Source: JAWLBM01 sp041687675 | GTDB lineage: Bacteria > Pseudomonadota > Alphaproteobacteria > Rhizobiales > Pleomorphomonadaceae | DNA: 64,000 nt | Assembly (NCBI GenBank): GCA_041687675.1 | Contig: JAWLBM010000006.1 | Coordinates: 62,001-126,000 of the forward strand | Direction: 5' to 3' | Shown: in pieces, positions 50,199 to 59,102 of the stretch | Layout: each line of letters opens with the position of its first letter | How positions within the stretch are numbered: the first letter of the stretch is position 1 | Translations under genes and position numbers: made by a program | The notes under the pieces: generated by a model | The model's database searches: none | What the model was told of the DNA's origin: nothing | The model's input: the letters and a program-made list of their open reading frames with translations, nothing else

Positions 50199-51216
50199 CC
50201 ACGATCATCGACTTCGATGCGCCGCGCGACGTCGACGTCGCCCACGATGCGCCCTGGGCCGGGCGGGTGATGCACGTCTTCGACGCCGGCTGGCACGGCA
50301 TCCGCAGCGCCACCGGCTGCCTTCCGGGCCACAAGCTGGCCATCACCCACGCCGGCCCGTTCGACGGCGAGGGCGCCCGCCACGTGGTCGGCCTCATCCA
50401 CCGCTTCGGCATCGACCGGGTGGTCTACCAGGGCTTCTCGTTTCGGGCGGCGGAGTTGGCGCGGATGGTCCGCCACGACTTCGGCTCGGAGGTCATCCAG
50501 AGCGTCGTGACCCACGTGTCGCCGGGCAGTTTGAAACGCGCTTCGAGATCGACATGCTGCGGGAGATGCTCGCCTTGCGGAACGCGGGCGTACTCTGGCG
50601 GATAGGCTCGGTGAAGCCCGGCTTCCAGACGACTGTCCCGGGGATCGAAGGTCCGCTGCTTGTCAACGCGCCGCCGGCGATCGCTCCGGTTGGCGCCACA
50701 GGCGCTCGCGACGTCTCGGCGGTCCTGATCCCGGTCGAGAACACCTGGCGCAAGAACCTCTACGTCAACGTGCTCGCCGCGCTGGCGGCGCCCGAGGTGC
50801 GCCGGGTCTATGCCGTCAACGAGCCGAGCGGGCTCGAGCAGATCGTCGGCCTTGAGCGCCTGAAGCTGGTCGGCTTCATGAGGCCGCCCGAACTCGTGGA
50901 GTTCATGGCGACGGTCGCTGCCGTGCTCAACGTCACGCTGGTCGAGTGCCAGCCGATGACCAAGCTCGAGGCTGCGGCCGCCGGGACGCCCTGCCTCACC
51001 GGTGTCCTCGGTCTGCCCGGCCTCGAGGACCATCCGTTCACCCGCCTCACTGAGACGGAATGGACCGACCGGCCGGACCTGATCGCCGACTCCATCAGCC
51101 GGATCGCCGGGCTGTGGCGGTCGGCCCCGGGGGAACTCGAAGCCATGGCGGCCGACTGGTGCGACCTGCTGCGCCGCCGCTGCCTCTCCTCCTACGAAGA
51201 ATTCCTCGAGGTCTGA
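50195..51216 (+). pseudogene. Glycosyltransferase family 4-like protein, split by a one-base frameshift
   Basis: The first frame (from the ATG at 50195) gives about 110 residues with ATGCLPGHKLAITHAGPFDG up to VVTHVSPG. The next frame continues smoothly with QFETRFEIDMLREMLALRNA and carries the C-terminal GT-B half (PVENTWRKNLYVNVLAALAA, ECQPMTKLEAAAAGTPCLTG with the donor-site Glu) to 51216. One extra G or C in CCGGG at 50522-50526 restores a single gene of about 340 residues. Either an inactivating mutation or a base missed in sequencing. Context and flanking couplings are those of the glycan operon. Confidence 0.75.
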
Positions 51217-51217
51217 C

Positions 51218-53131
51218 ATGCCTTCGGTGTGCCTCATCAGCAACGAGGTCTACCCGCTGAACAAGGGCGGCATCGGCCGGCTGATGTACAACTTCGCGGT
51301 TCACAACGCGGCGGCGGACGAGCCGGCGGACCTGCATCTGCTTCTCCCGAACGCCCTGGCGCCGCGCCTGACGGAGGTGGCGCAGGCCTTCGCCGGGCTG
51401 GCGACGATCCACGCCTGCCCGGCGCTGCTCGTGCAACTCGGCCTCTCCGAGCCGGCCATGCACGAGCTGCGGCGGCGGGATCCGCTCTGCGAACGCTGGG
51501 TGAATGCGCTCGCCTGGCACGCCGGGCTGACGATGGCGGAGGAGGCGACCGGCCGTCCCTTCGACGTGATCGAGTTTCCCGACCTGGACGGCTGGGCGAC
51601 GGCGGCGCTGGCGGCGCGCGCCTGCGGGCTCGCCTATCAGCGGGCGACCATCGCCGTCCGGCTGCACTCGTCCTTTTCGCTGATCTACCACGCCGAGCCG
51701 GGATACCACGTCCCGTCCGACTGGATCGCCACGATCGCGGACTTCGAGCGCAAGGCCATGCGGGACGCCGACCTGGTGGTCGGCCACCTGCCGGCGATCG
51801 TCGAGCGGAACGTCGAGGCCTTCCGCCTGCCCCATGCCCGCGAGGGACGCACCCGCCTCGAGCGTCCGCCCATCCTGCTCGACGCCGCCGAGGAGGGTGA
51901 ACCCGCGGACGCCGGCCCGCGGCGGCAAAGCTTCGTGTTTTCCTCCCGCCTCCAGCCGTTCAAGCGCCCCGACCTGTTCATCCGCGCGGCGATCCTCGCC
52001 TGCGACGGCGGCATCGACCCGGAGTGCGAGTTCGTCCTCGCCTCCTACGGCTGGGACCGGGACTATGTCGGGCGGCTCGCGGCAATGATCCCGGCCGACC
52101 TCGCCGGCCGCATCCGCATCGAGCAGCAGATGGACGCGACCGAACGGGTTGCGCTGCTCAGGCGGTCCGTCGTCGTGATCCCGAGCCGGTTCGAGAGCTA
52201 CTGCGTGCTCGCCTACGAGTGCGCCCTGCGCGGGACGCCGATGATCCTGGCGGGCGACTGCGAGGCCTTCGAGCCGCTGGCCGGCTGGGTCGACGGCGAG
52301 AACTGCCGCAGCTTCGACGGCACCGCGGAGCACCTCGCCGAGGTGTTCCTGTCCGGTCGCTTCCCGGCCCCGCGGCCGGCGGACTGCCCGCCGCCGACGC
52401 GCCCCTACTGGTCCGGCGGGCTGCCGGAGCCGCGGCCGGCGGCGACGGTGCCGATCGGGGCGGTGGCCTATGGCTTCTCCGACCTGTCCGGCGCCTTTCG
52501 CGCGGTTCGCCGGCTGTCGCGGATGCCGGATCCGCCCGCGCCGATTCTCGTCGCGATCCGCCGCGGGCTCGTCGAGGGGGCCGAGATGGCCGGAGTGCGG
52601 GCGGAACTGGAGCGCGCCGGCGCCCGGGTCTCCTTCACGGCCGACGGCCTGCCGGACGAGGCGGCGGTCGAGCAGGCGGCCGGGGCGACGGGCGTGGAGC
52701 GGTTCCTGTTCCTGCCGGAGGGCTGGGACCTCGACGCGGGGTATCTCGGCGCCGCCGCCCGGGCGCTGGCGGGCGCGCCGGACGCCGTCGCCTTCGCAAC
52801 ACCCGTGCGCCGGCGCGACGGCGGGGAGGAGCGGTGGGAGCCGTTCCTGGGCGAGACCCCGAACCTCGTCCACTACCGCCGCCCGCCGGTGCCGCCGGTC
52901 GGGGTCGCCCATGTGGCGCTGCTGGCCGGGCGCCCGGTCACCCTCTACGGCCCCGCCTTCCTGGAAGCCGCCGTCGCCGCCGCCGTCTGCCGCGGCGCCC
53001 GCGTCATGCACGCGCCAGTGCCGATGGCGACGGGGCGAGGGGGGAGCGATGAAGTTGAGTTGGCAATCAGGTCTATTGCCCACGCCAGCAGCACTGCCCG
53101 TCCTGTAGATGCGGTCGTACTCGCTCAGTGA
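51218..53131 (+). CDS. Glycosyltransferase family 4 with C-terminal extension
   Basis: A 637-residue protein. Residues 1-400 are a GT-B glycosyltransferase: CLISNEVYPLNKGGIGRLMY, VIEFPDLDGWATAALAARAC, SFVFSSRLQPFKRPDLFIRA and VIPSRFESYCVLAYECALRG with the conserved donor-site motif. Residues 420-637 form a second domain of unknown type (LVAIRRGLVEGAEMAGVRAE, then FLFLPEGWDLDAGYLGAAAR). From about 53049 the DNA becomes AT-rich, so the last 25-28 residues may be foreign to the rest. It starts one base after the preceding gene and overlaps the convergent sulfotransferase by seven bases. Confidence 0.85.
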   Translation: MPSVCLISNEVYPLNKGGIGRLMYNFAVHNAAADEPADLHLLLPNALAPRLTEVAQAFAGLATIHACPALLVQLGLSEPAMHELRRRDPLCERWVNALAWHAGLTMAEEATGRPFDVIEFPDLDGWATAALAARACGLAYQRATIAVRLHSSFSLIYHAEPGYHVPSDWIATIADFERKAMRDADLVVGHLPAIVERNVEAFRLPHAREGRTRLERPPILLDAAEEGEPADAGPRRQSFVFSSRLQPFKRPDLFIRAAILACDGGIDPECEFVLASYGWDRDYVGRLAAMIPADLAGRIRIEQQMDATERVALLRRSVVVIPSRFESYCVLAYECALRGTPMILAGDCEAFEPLAGWVDGENCRSFDGTAEHLAEVFLSGRFPAPRPADCPPPTRPYWSGGLPEPRPAATVPIGAVAYGFSDLSGAFRAVRRLSRMPDPPAPILVAIRRGLVEGAEMAGVRAELERAGARVSFTADGLPDEAAVEQAAGATGVERFLFLPEGWDLDAGYLGAAARALAGAPDAVAFATPVRRRDGGEERWEPFLGETPNLVHYRRPPVPPVGVAHVALLAGRPVTLYGPAFLEAAVAAAVCRGARVMHAPVPMATGRGGSDEVELAIRSIAHASSTARPVDAVVLAQ

Positions 53132-54305
53132 CTGATTTTTTCACCTCTTCCGAGGTAAGATTCATAATAGTCAAGCTCCGAAACCAAGTTCCTCAGCAGG
53201 CGCCGGCGCTCGCTGAGTACTTCATGTTGAATACCCCAATCCTCGTATTCACCGATCTGGTTTCGAAATAGGAATTCGCGCAGTACAGATGTTTTCGGGT
53301 CGGACATCATAAAGCTGGAAAGCGAATCACTGAGATTTTCGGAATTCTCACCACCAGACTGGAATCTATTTACTGCCCACTCATAAAGTTCTTGGTCGCA
53401 CTTTATGTTGCTGTCATCGACAGAAATTTCCATCTTGGAGTCCGGTGATACGTTTGCTTTCCGCTCTTCCGTTAGCTCAATTCCGAGCTGAGATAGTACG
53501 GGTCCTACCGAGGTAGCAAAGTTCTCAGCGAAAAAAACAAAACGAAAACAGGATAGAACTCGACTTGCTTTGCGAAACGCGGAGTCACTTTCTGCTATCC
53601 GGGCTATAGTCGGAAACCGGTGGATTATAAACCAGCACATTGGATCCCGACGGTTCCGGACATACTTTTCGACGTCCAGTGGCTCTCGCCCCTGAATTTC
53701 TCGCAGGCGTATTTGATACCGCACCTCGCTCTCGAGGCGAGTGACCGGGTTCCTGAGGCCGGTGAATAGCAGGGGATGATCAAAATAGTGCAGCATCTGC
53801 TCGTGAATGCTATGACCCCAAATCAGACGTAGTCGCTTGTAGTCTCTAATCTCGAGAAACTCCGGAGAATGATTCGTCCAGTTCCTAATTATTGAGGTGT
53901 TTTGATAGAAATCTGTGGCGGGAAGCTTCGCATAAATGGTGTCCAGGAAACTGGTGCCTGCGCACTTAGGGATGTGCAGCCCGATTAGGGTCTTTGTTTC
54001 TTCCATTTCTGGCTAGGTCCCTTTAGTCCTCCCGCATTGCGCGGCTAAGAGAGGTGGCGATCGGGGAAATAATATAGTCGAGCGCGGTTCTGTCTTCTGC
54101 GATTACAAATACCTCGCCAACCATCCCGGGGTGTAGATCACTGTGGTCCCGGAATACACTATTGTGTCTATCAATCTCTAGGCGAGCAACGTAGTAGATC
54201 TCCTTCGTGCTGGGGTCTACTGTCGCATCGGCAGCAACGTAAGTTAGTCGCAAGGGTATTGGCGGATTCGTCGCGTCTGGAAAGGCAGTCAACCTCACCT
54301 CCGCT
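53045..54305. other. AT-rich, probably recombined segment
   Basis: About 1.25 kb with far more A/T and A/T-ending codons than either flank. It begins inside the last codons of the glycosyltransferase, covers the whole sulfotransferase gene and ends inside the HlyD-type adaptor, replacing its last 90 or so residues. Both flanking genes stay in frame across the boundaries, as expected from homologous exchange rather than random insertion. Confidence 0.65.
53125..54006 (-). CDS. Sulfotransferase family protein
   Basis: A 293-residue protein. The opening LIGLHIPKCAGTSFLDTIYA is the 5'-phosphosulfate-binding loop of membrane-type sulfotransferases (Sulfotransfer_2), and TGLRNPVTRLESEVRYQIRL is the 3'-phosphate site (R and S/T). 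It would move sulfate from PAPS to a sugar hydroxyl, fitting the glycan locus. Codon use is strikingly AT-rich (many ATA, AGA, AAA, TTA), unlike all neighbours, so it was acquired from elsewhere. Convergent with the large glycosyltransferase; 16 bases after the adaptor gene's stop. Confidence 0.82.
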   Translation of the reverse strand: MEETKTLIGLHIPKCAGTSFLDTIYAKLPATDFYQNTSIIRNWTNHSPEFLEIRDYKRLRLIWGHSIHEQMLHYFDHPLLFTGLRNPVTRLESEVRYQIRLREIQGREPLDVEKYVRNRRDPMCWFIIHRFPTIARIAESDSAFRKASRVLSCFRFVFFAENFATSVGPVLSQLGIELTEERKANVSPDSKMEISVDDSNIKCDQELYEWAVNRFQSGGENSENLSDSLSSFMMSDPKTSVLREFLFRNQIGEYEDWGIQHEVLSERRRLLRNLVSELDYYESYLGRGEKISH

Positions 54306-55390
54306 TCCATGCCCACCCGCACGTTGTCGATGTCGCGCGGCCGCACCCTCGCCTCCACCACCAGGGGGCGGTCGAGGGGGACGATATCCATCAGCGGCTG
54401 GCCGGCGATCAGGGCGGAGCCGGGGGTGACGAGGCGGATGGCGGTGACGGTGCCGGAGACCGGGGCGCGGATCTCGGCCTTGGAGACGACGTCGCGCGCG
54501 GTGGTACGCTCGTGCTCGGCGCCGGCGAGGGCGAGCTGGGCCTCCTGCAGCTCCGCCTCGAGGGTGCGGCGCATCTCCGCCTCGCGGGCCTGCCGCTCCA
54601 GCCGCACCCGGTCCTCCTCGCGCGCCAGACCGACGAGGTCGGCATCGACGCGGCGCAGGTCGGCCGCGATGCGGGTGACGAGCAGCCGGGCATCGGCCAC
54701 CTGGGCGCGCACGGCGAGGCCGCGGGCGAAAAGATCCTCCAGCGTCTCCAGCTCCGGCCCGACGATCGCCCGCTGGTCCTCCAGCGAGGCCCGCTCCGCC
54801 GCCAGCGCCTCGCGCCGGGCCGCGATCAGGGCGAGGCCGGTGCGCTCGGCGTCGGCCGCCTCGGCCAGCGCCGCCCGGCGGCCGGCGAACAGGTCGCGCT
54901 CGGCCGCAACCAGCGCCGGCCGCTCCGCCGTCCGGGCGAGGAGGTCGTCGGAGAGGGCCAGCGCCGCCGCCCCGTCCCGCTCGGCGCGCAGCCTGGCCAG
55001 CCGCAGCTCCAGCCCGAGGATGTGGTCCTCCAGCTGGTCGAGCCGCGCGCGGGCGCGCGTCACGTCGAGGCGCATCAGCACGTCGCCGGCGGCGACCACG
55101 TCGCCGTCGCGCACCTCCAGGCTCGCCAGCGTGCCGCCTTCGAAATGGGTGACGGTCTTCACCGCCCCGTCCGGGACTAGTCGGCCGGCGGCGATCGCCG
55201 CCGCGGCGATGCGCGTGTTGGCCGCCCAGGTGCCGAACCCGCCGAAGCCGATCGCCAGCGTCAGCAGCCCGACCGCGAGCGGCGCCCGCAGGGACACGCC
55301 GACGCGGCGCTCGGCCCGCACCACGTCGCCCCAGCTGTCGAGGCCGCCGCGCTCGTCGGCGACGGCGGCGGGCAGGCGCGGCTCCCTCAT
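54023..55390 (-). CDS. Type I secretion membrane-fusion adaptor (HlyD/PrtE family)
   Basis: A 455-residue protein: short cytoplasmic tail, one membrane helix (about residues 36-56), a lipoyl half-motif (VTHFEGGTLASLEVRDGDVV), a long alpha-helical hairpin (residues about 105-300, rich in Ala, Arg, Glu and Leu), the second lipoyl half (IRAPVSGTVTAIRLVTPGSA) and a beta-barrel end. It bridges the inner-membrane ATPase to an outer-membrane TolC-type channel, which is not in the window. The last 90 residues lie in AT-rich DNA. It overlaps the ATPase stop by four bases. Confidence 0.92.
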   Translation of the reverse strand: MREPRLPAAVADERGGLDSWGDVVRAERRVGVSLRAPLAVGLLTLAIGFGGFGTWAANTRIAAAAIAAGRLVPDGAVKTVTHFEGGTLASLEVRDGDVVAAGDVLMRLDVTRARARLDQLEDHILGLELRLARLRAERDGAAALALSDDLLARTAERPALVAAERDLFAGRRAALAEAADAERTGLALIAARREALAAERASLEDQRAIVGPELETLEDLFARGLAVRAQVADARLLVTRIAADLRRVDADLVGLAREEDRVRLERQAREAEMRRTLEAELQEAQLALAGAEHERTTARDVVSKAEIRAPVSGTVTAIRLVTPGSALIAGQPLMDIVPLDRPLVVEARVRPRDIDNVRVGMEAEVRLTAFPDATNPPIPLRLTYVAADATVDPSTKEIYYVARLEIDRHNSVFRDHSDLHPGMVGEVFVIAEDRTALDYIISPIATSLSRAMRED

Positions 55391-57135
55391 CCGCCGTCTC
55401 CCCGGCGGCCGATCGCCGTCACCTGCGCCGGGCGGCCGCGCGGCGCCGGCCGCACGTCCGGCAGGATGCTGTCGATGATCTCGGTGCGCGGGCCGAACTG
55501 GGCCACCCGGCCCTCCTGCAGCACCAGCAGGCGGTCGGCGACCTGCATCACCGAGGGACGGTGGGCGATCAGCACGACCATCGCGCCGCGCGCCCGGGCC
55601 GCGAGGATCGCCTCCACCAGCGCCCGCTCGCCGGCCATGTCGAGGTTGGCGTTGGGCTCGTCGAGGACGATCAGCCCGGGGTCGCCGTAGAGCGCCCGGG
55701 CGAGCGCCAGCCGCTGCAGCTGGCCGCCGCTCAGCCGGTGGGCCCCCTCGGCGATCGGCGTGTCGTAGCCGAAGGGGAGGCGGCCGATCAGCTCGTGGAT
55801 GCCGGCCGCCCGCGCGGCGCGGACCACCAGGCGCGGGTCGCCCTCCTCCATCCGGGCGATCACCCGGCGCACCGTGCCGTCGATCAGCGCCAGGTGCTGC
55901 GGCAGGTAGCCGACCGCCCGCCCGAAGGACCCGCGCTCCCAGGCATAGGTGGAGGTTCCGTCGAGGTAGACGCCGCCGGCCGTGGGCCGACCGACGCCGA
56001 CGATCATCCGCGCCAGCGTCGACTTGCCGGCCCCCGACGGACCGACGACGCCGAGCACCTCGCCGGGCTTGAGTTCGAAGGACACGCCCCTCAGCACCGG
56101 GACGTCCGAGCCCGGCGGCACATGGGAGAGCCGCTCGGCGACGAGGCCGCCGCCGCCGAGGGCCATCGGCGTGGTCATCCGCCCGGGCGCGGCGCGGGCG
56201 AACAGGTCGGTGAGCCGCGTCCAGGCGCCGGCCGCGGTGATCCACTGGCGCCAGCTCTCCGCCAGCGCCGAGAAGGGAGAGGTCGCCCGGCCGCTGAGCA
56301 CCATGGCGACGAACATCGCCGCCGTCGGGATCTCCTGGCGCATGACGAGGATCGCGCCGAGGGCCACCGTGAGGATCTGCGTGCCGATCGACACGGCGCG
56401 CAGGAAGGCCAGCAGCGCCCGGGCGCGCAGGTTGGCGCTCTCCGAGCGGTCGAGCATCACCGCCTCGCGCTCGCGCCAGCCGGCGACCAGGGCGGGCAGC
56501 ATCCCCATCGCCTCGATCGCCTCGGCGTGGCGCAAGGCGCCGCCGACGTCGGCCACATAGCGCGCCTGCGCCTCGTTGGCCTCCCGGATCGGGGTGCGGG
56601 TGAGCCGGTCGGCGAGGAGGTTCAGCAGCGTGACGGCCATGATGGCCCCGACCGCCAGGTGCCCGAACAGCGGGTGCAGCATGTAGAGCACCGCGACGAA
56701 GATCACCGAGAAGGCGGCCTCGAAGGGCACGTTGACGGCGCTTCCGGAGAGGAAGCCACGCAGGTCCGAGATGTCGCGGATCGCCGTCGTCGCCTCGCGC
56801 GTGCCACCGGCCACCGAGGCCGACACGGCCGCCTCGAGCGCCGGCAGGTTGAGCTTGCGGGCGACCCCGGTGGCGATGCGCTGGTAGGTGAACCCCCGGG
56901 CGAACTCGAGCAGCGCGTAGATCACCAGCGCAAAGGCGGCGATGGCCAGCAGCGCCCAGAGCGTGTCCCGGCTCTGCGCCGGGATGACGCGGCCGTAGAC
57001 CTCCATCATGAACAGCGGATGGATCAGGAAGGCGATGTTGACGAAGGCGCTGAACAGCGCCGTCACGCCGAGCCCGCGCAGCATCAGGCGGCGGGCGTCG
57101 TCGACGAGGGCCGCGGCGGCCAGGGACGTCTGCAT
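55387..57135 (-). CDS. Type I secretion ABC transporter/ATPase (PrtD family)
   Basis: A 582-residue exporter: membrane domain with about six helices (FSAFVNIAFLIHPLFMMEVY is typical of PrtD) and an ATPase with Walker A VVGPSGAGKSTLARMIVG, Q-loop GYLPQHLALIDGTV, signature HRLSGGQLQRLALARALYG, Walker B LIVLDEPNANLD and switch His in IAHRPSVM. It lacks a C39 peptidase domain, as expected for exporters of RTX proteins with uncleaved C-terminal signals. The ATG at 57135 was chosen because a promoter-like element lies upstream. The RTX protein at 44.5 kb is the obvious substrate. Confidence 0.93.
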   Translation of the reverse strand: MQTSLAAAALVDDARRLMLRGLGVTALFSAFVNIAFLIHPLFMMEVYGRVIPAQSRDTLWALLAIAAFALVIYALLEFARGFTYQRIATGVARKLNLPALEAAVSASVAGGTREATTAIRDISDLRGFLSGSAVNVPFEAAFSVIFVAVLYMLHPLFGHLAVGAIMAVTLLNLLADRLTRTPIREANEAQARYVADVGGALRHAEAIEAMGMLPALVAGWREREAVMLDRSESANLRARALLAFLRAVSIGTQILTVALGAILVMRQEIPTAAMFVAMVLSGRATSPFSALAESWRQWITAAGAWTRLTDLFARAAPGRMTTPMALGGGGLVAERLSHVPPGSDVPVLRGVSFELKPGEVLGVVGPSGAGKSTLARMIVGVGRPTAGGVYLDGTSTYAWERGSFGRAVGYLPQHLALIDGTVRRVIARMEEGDPRLVVRAARAAGIHELIGRLPFGYDTPIAEGAHRLSGGQLQRLALARALYGDPGLIVLDEPNANLDMAGERALVEAILAARARGAMVVLIAHRPSVMQVADRLLVLQEGRVAQFGPRTEIIDSILPDVRPAPRGRPAQVTAIGRRGDGG

Positions 57136-57198
57136 GCGCGGGGTCGGGCTCCATCGACAGGTTTCGCGCCGTGCGGCCGCGAGGTACTGGCATAAATC

Positions 57199-57225
57199 TC
57201 TATATGAAGCTCGGTTGCTTGTCAA
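57199..57225 (-). promoter_or_regulatory. Putative promoter of the type I secretion operon
   Basis: On the minus strand TTGACA (57225-57220) and TATAGA (57204-57199) stand 15 bases apart, about 65 bases before the ATPase ATG, in an AT-rich pocket between the ATPase and glycosyltransferase genes. The spacer is shorter than the usual 17. Confidence 0.45.
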
Positions 57226-57234
57226 AACAGCGGA

Positions 57235-58440
57235 TCACATCAAGCGCTGCATCATCTGGATGTGCGCCGCGGTCGCCGCCGGCGCCGCGTAGTCCCGAAC
57301 GATGGTGGCGCGGGCGGCGCGACGGAGCGCCTCGATCGCCGGCCCTCCGGCCAGGGCTTCCTCGACGTGGGAGAGCAGCGCATCGCAGTCGCCGAAGGCG
57401 CTCAGCAGGCCGCTCACCCGGTGCTCCAGCACCTCGTCCAGCGGCGGTCCTTCCGAGCCCACCAGCACCGCCCCGCAGGCCATCGCCTCCAGCACCGACC
57501 AGGAGAGAACGAAGGGGACCGAGAGATGCACGTGCACCCGGGACACCTGCATCAGCCGGCGATAGCGCTTCAGCGGAATGCGCCCGAGGAGGTGGATGCG
57601 CTCCGGCAGCGGCCCGAGATCCGCCATCACCTCGCGGAAGTGGATGTCGGTGCCGACGCCCGGACCATAGTGCACGTTGCGATCGCCGAGCACGACGACA
57701 TCGGTCTCCGGCCGGCGCCGGACGAGGCGGACCGCCGCGTCGAGGAACGGGCGGAATCCGCGGTAGGGGTCCGCCCCGCGGGCGACGTAGGTGACGACGG
57801 GATCGCCCGGCCGGAGCATTCGCCCGTCGGGCAGTTCGAACACCGCCTCGGGGTCCGGGCAGAACCGGTCGGTATCCACCCCGTCCGGGATGACCCGCAG
57901 CCGGTCGCGCATCAGCGGCGGAAACTGGGACGCCTGCCAGCGGTGGGGCGCCACGGCCGCATCGGCGGCGGCGAACTCCATCATCAGCGGCAGGTCCAGG
58001 GCGCGCGTGGCGAGCCGGGCGGCAAGCGGCCTGCCCGGGTCCTGGAAGTCCGCATCGCAGCCGTGGTTGTTGTAGTACCACTCGAAGTAGCGGACATGCC
58101 GCGCGCGCGGGAACACGTCGCGCAGGAACATTCCGGCGCCCCAGCCGGCATGCGCATAGACGATGTCCGGCTCGAACCCGGACAGGGCGAGGGCCTCCCC
58201 GGCACGGGCGGCCGACGCTGCGGTGCGCACCGCGGCTTCCAGGGGGGCGAGAAGGCCGCCCTTCGGAACCGCGCCGCCGGCCTCGAAAAGGGTCACGTCC
58301 AGCCCGGCGATAGCCTGGCCGCCCTCTCCCCGTCCGTCCCGGGCGGACATCGCGCGGACAACGTGGCCGTCTCGCATCAGCGCGGCGGCGAGGCGGGCGA
58401 ACTGGCCGGGAAAGCGGGTGTGGACGAACAGCACGGCCAT
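57235..58440 (-). CDS. Glycosyltransferase family 4 (GT-B)
   Basis: A 401-residue GT-B enzyme. It starts MAVLFVHTRFPGQFARLAAA, has YAHAGWGAGMFLRDVFPRAR and RYFEWYYNNHGCDADFQDPG in the acceptor half, and DGVDTDRFCPDPEAVFELPD, VTYVARGADPYRGFRPFLDA and VPFVLSWSVLEAMACGAVLV in the donor half. The RYFEWYY segment is seen in a recognisable GT4 subgroup of alphaproteobacteria. GGCGGAAG precedes the ATG. It follows the coiled-coil protein gene after 29 bases and probably works on the same glycan. Confidence 0.9.
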   Translation of the reverse strand: MAVLFVHTRFPGQFARLAAALMRDGHVVRAMSARDGRGEGGQAIAGLDVTLFEAGGAVPKGGLLAPLEAAVRTAASAARAGEALALSGFEPDIVYAHAGWGAGMFLRDVFPRARHVRYFEWYYNNHGCDADFQDPGRPLAARLATRALDLPLMMEFAAADAAVAPHRWQASQFPPLMRDRLRVIPDGVDTDRFCPDPEAVFELPDGRMLRPGDPVVTYVARGADPYRGFRPFLDAAVRLVRRRPETDVVVLGDRNVHYGPGVGTDIHFREVMADLGPLPERIHLLGRIPLKRYRRLMQVSRVHVHLSVPFVLSWSVLEAMACGAVLVGSEGPPLDEVLEHRVSGLLSAFGDCDALLSHVEEALAGGPAIEALRRAARATIVRDYAAPAATAAHIQMMQRLM

Positions 58441-58469
58441 CTTCCGCCCGCCGGGCGGGGGGCGTCCTG

Positions 58470-59054
58470 TCACCGCTTGCCGCCGCGGAATATGCGGGCG
58501 AGCAGCCCGCGGCGAGGGGCGCCGACCCTGTCCTGCAACGCGCGGAGCGAGCCGTCCATCCGCATCAGGAAGACGTCGGTCTCGTCGAGCTTTGCCTCGA
58601 CATCGGCGGTTCGCTGCTCCAGGGCATCGACCGCCGCCCGGTCGATCCCCGCCGAGCGCAGGTCCAGCAGCGCCTCGCGCAGTCGGCCGACCTCCGCTGC
58701 GAGCGCCGCGTGATTGGCCTCCCACCGGGCGGCATGGACGTCGAACAGGCGTTCGAGGTGCCGCTCGGCCGGGTCCGCGACCTCCAGATCGACACTCGAG
58801 CCCGCGGCGCTTCGTGCGATCACCCGCAGCTTGGCCGATCCAGGTGGTTCGGGAATGCGGACCACGAAGGCGTGGCTGCCGTCGCCGAGGCCTCCGGCGG
58901 CGAGGTCGGGCCGGGGTCGGTCGGCGAGGGCCGTGGCCACGGACTTGCCGTCGAGGAGCACCTCAACCTTTGCTTTCTCGGCCGGCGCTTCCGGGTCCGC
59001 TGCCCAGCCGAAGATGGTGTCGCCGCGGATCTCGTCGATGCGTCCGGTCAGCAT
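58470..59054 (-). CDS. Glycan-locus protein: Ig-like domain plus coiled coil
   Basis: A 194-residue protein. Residues 1-85 form an Ig-like/beta domain (GRIDEIRGDTIFGWAADPEA, VEVLLDGKSVATALADRPRP, DGSHAFVVRIP). Residues about 95-175 are a predicted coiled coil (AALAAEVGRLREALLDLRSA) and the tail is basic. This beta domain is found in proteins of bacterial surface-glycan loci, with no proven function. The ATG at 59054 was chosen because a TTGACA/TATGAT promoter ends about 50 bases upstream; longer starts would lie on or before the promoter. Confidence 0.7.
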   Translation of the reverse strand: MLTGRIDEIRGDTIFGWAADPEAPAEKAKVEVLLDGKSVATALADRPRPDLAAGGLGDGSHAFVVRIPEPPGSAKLRVIARSAAGSSVDLEVADPAERHLERLFDVHAARWEANHAALAAEVGRLREALLDLRSAGIDRAAVDALEQRTADVEAKLDETDVFLMRMDGSLRALQDRVGAPRRGLLARIFRGGKR

Positions 59055-59102
59055 GAAGATACCCCGTGCAGCCGGAGGACCCGGCCGATCCATGTACATT
59101 CC

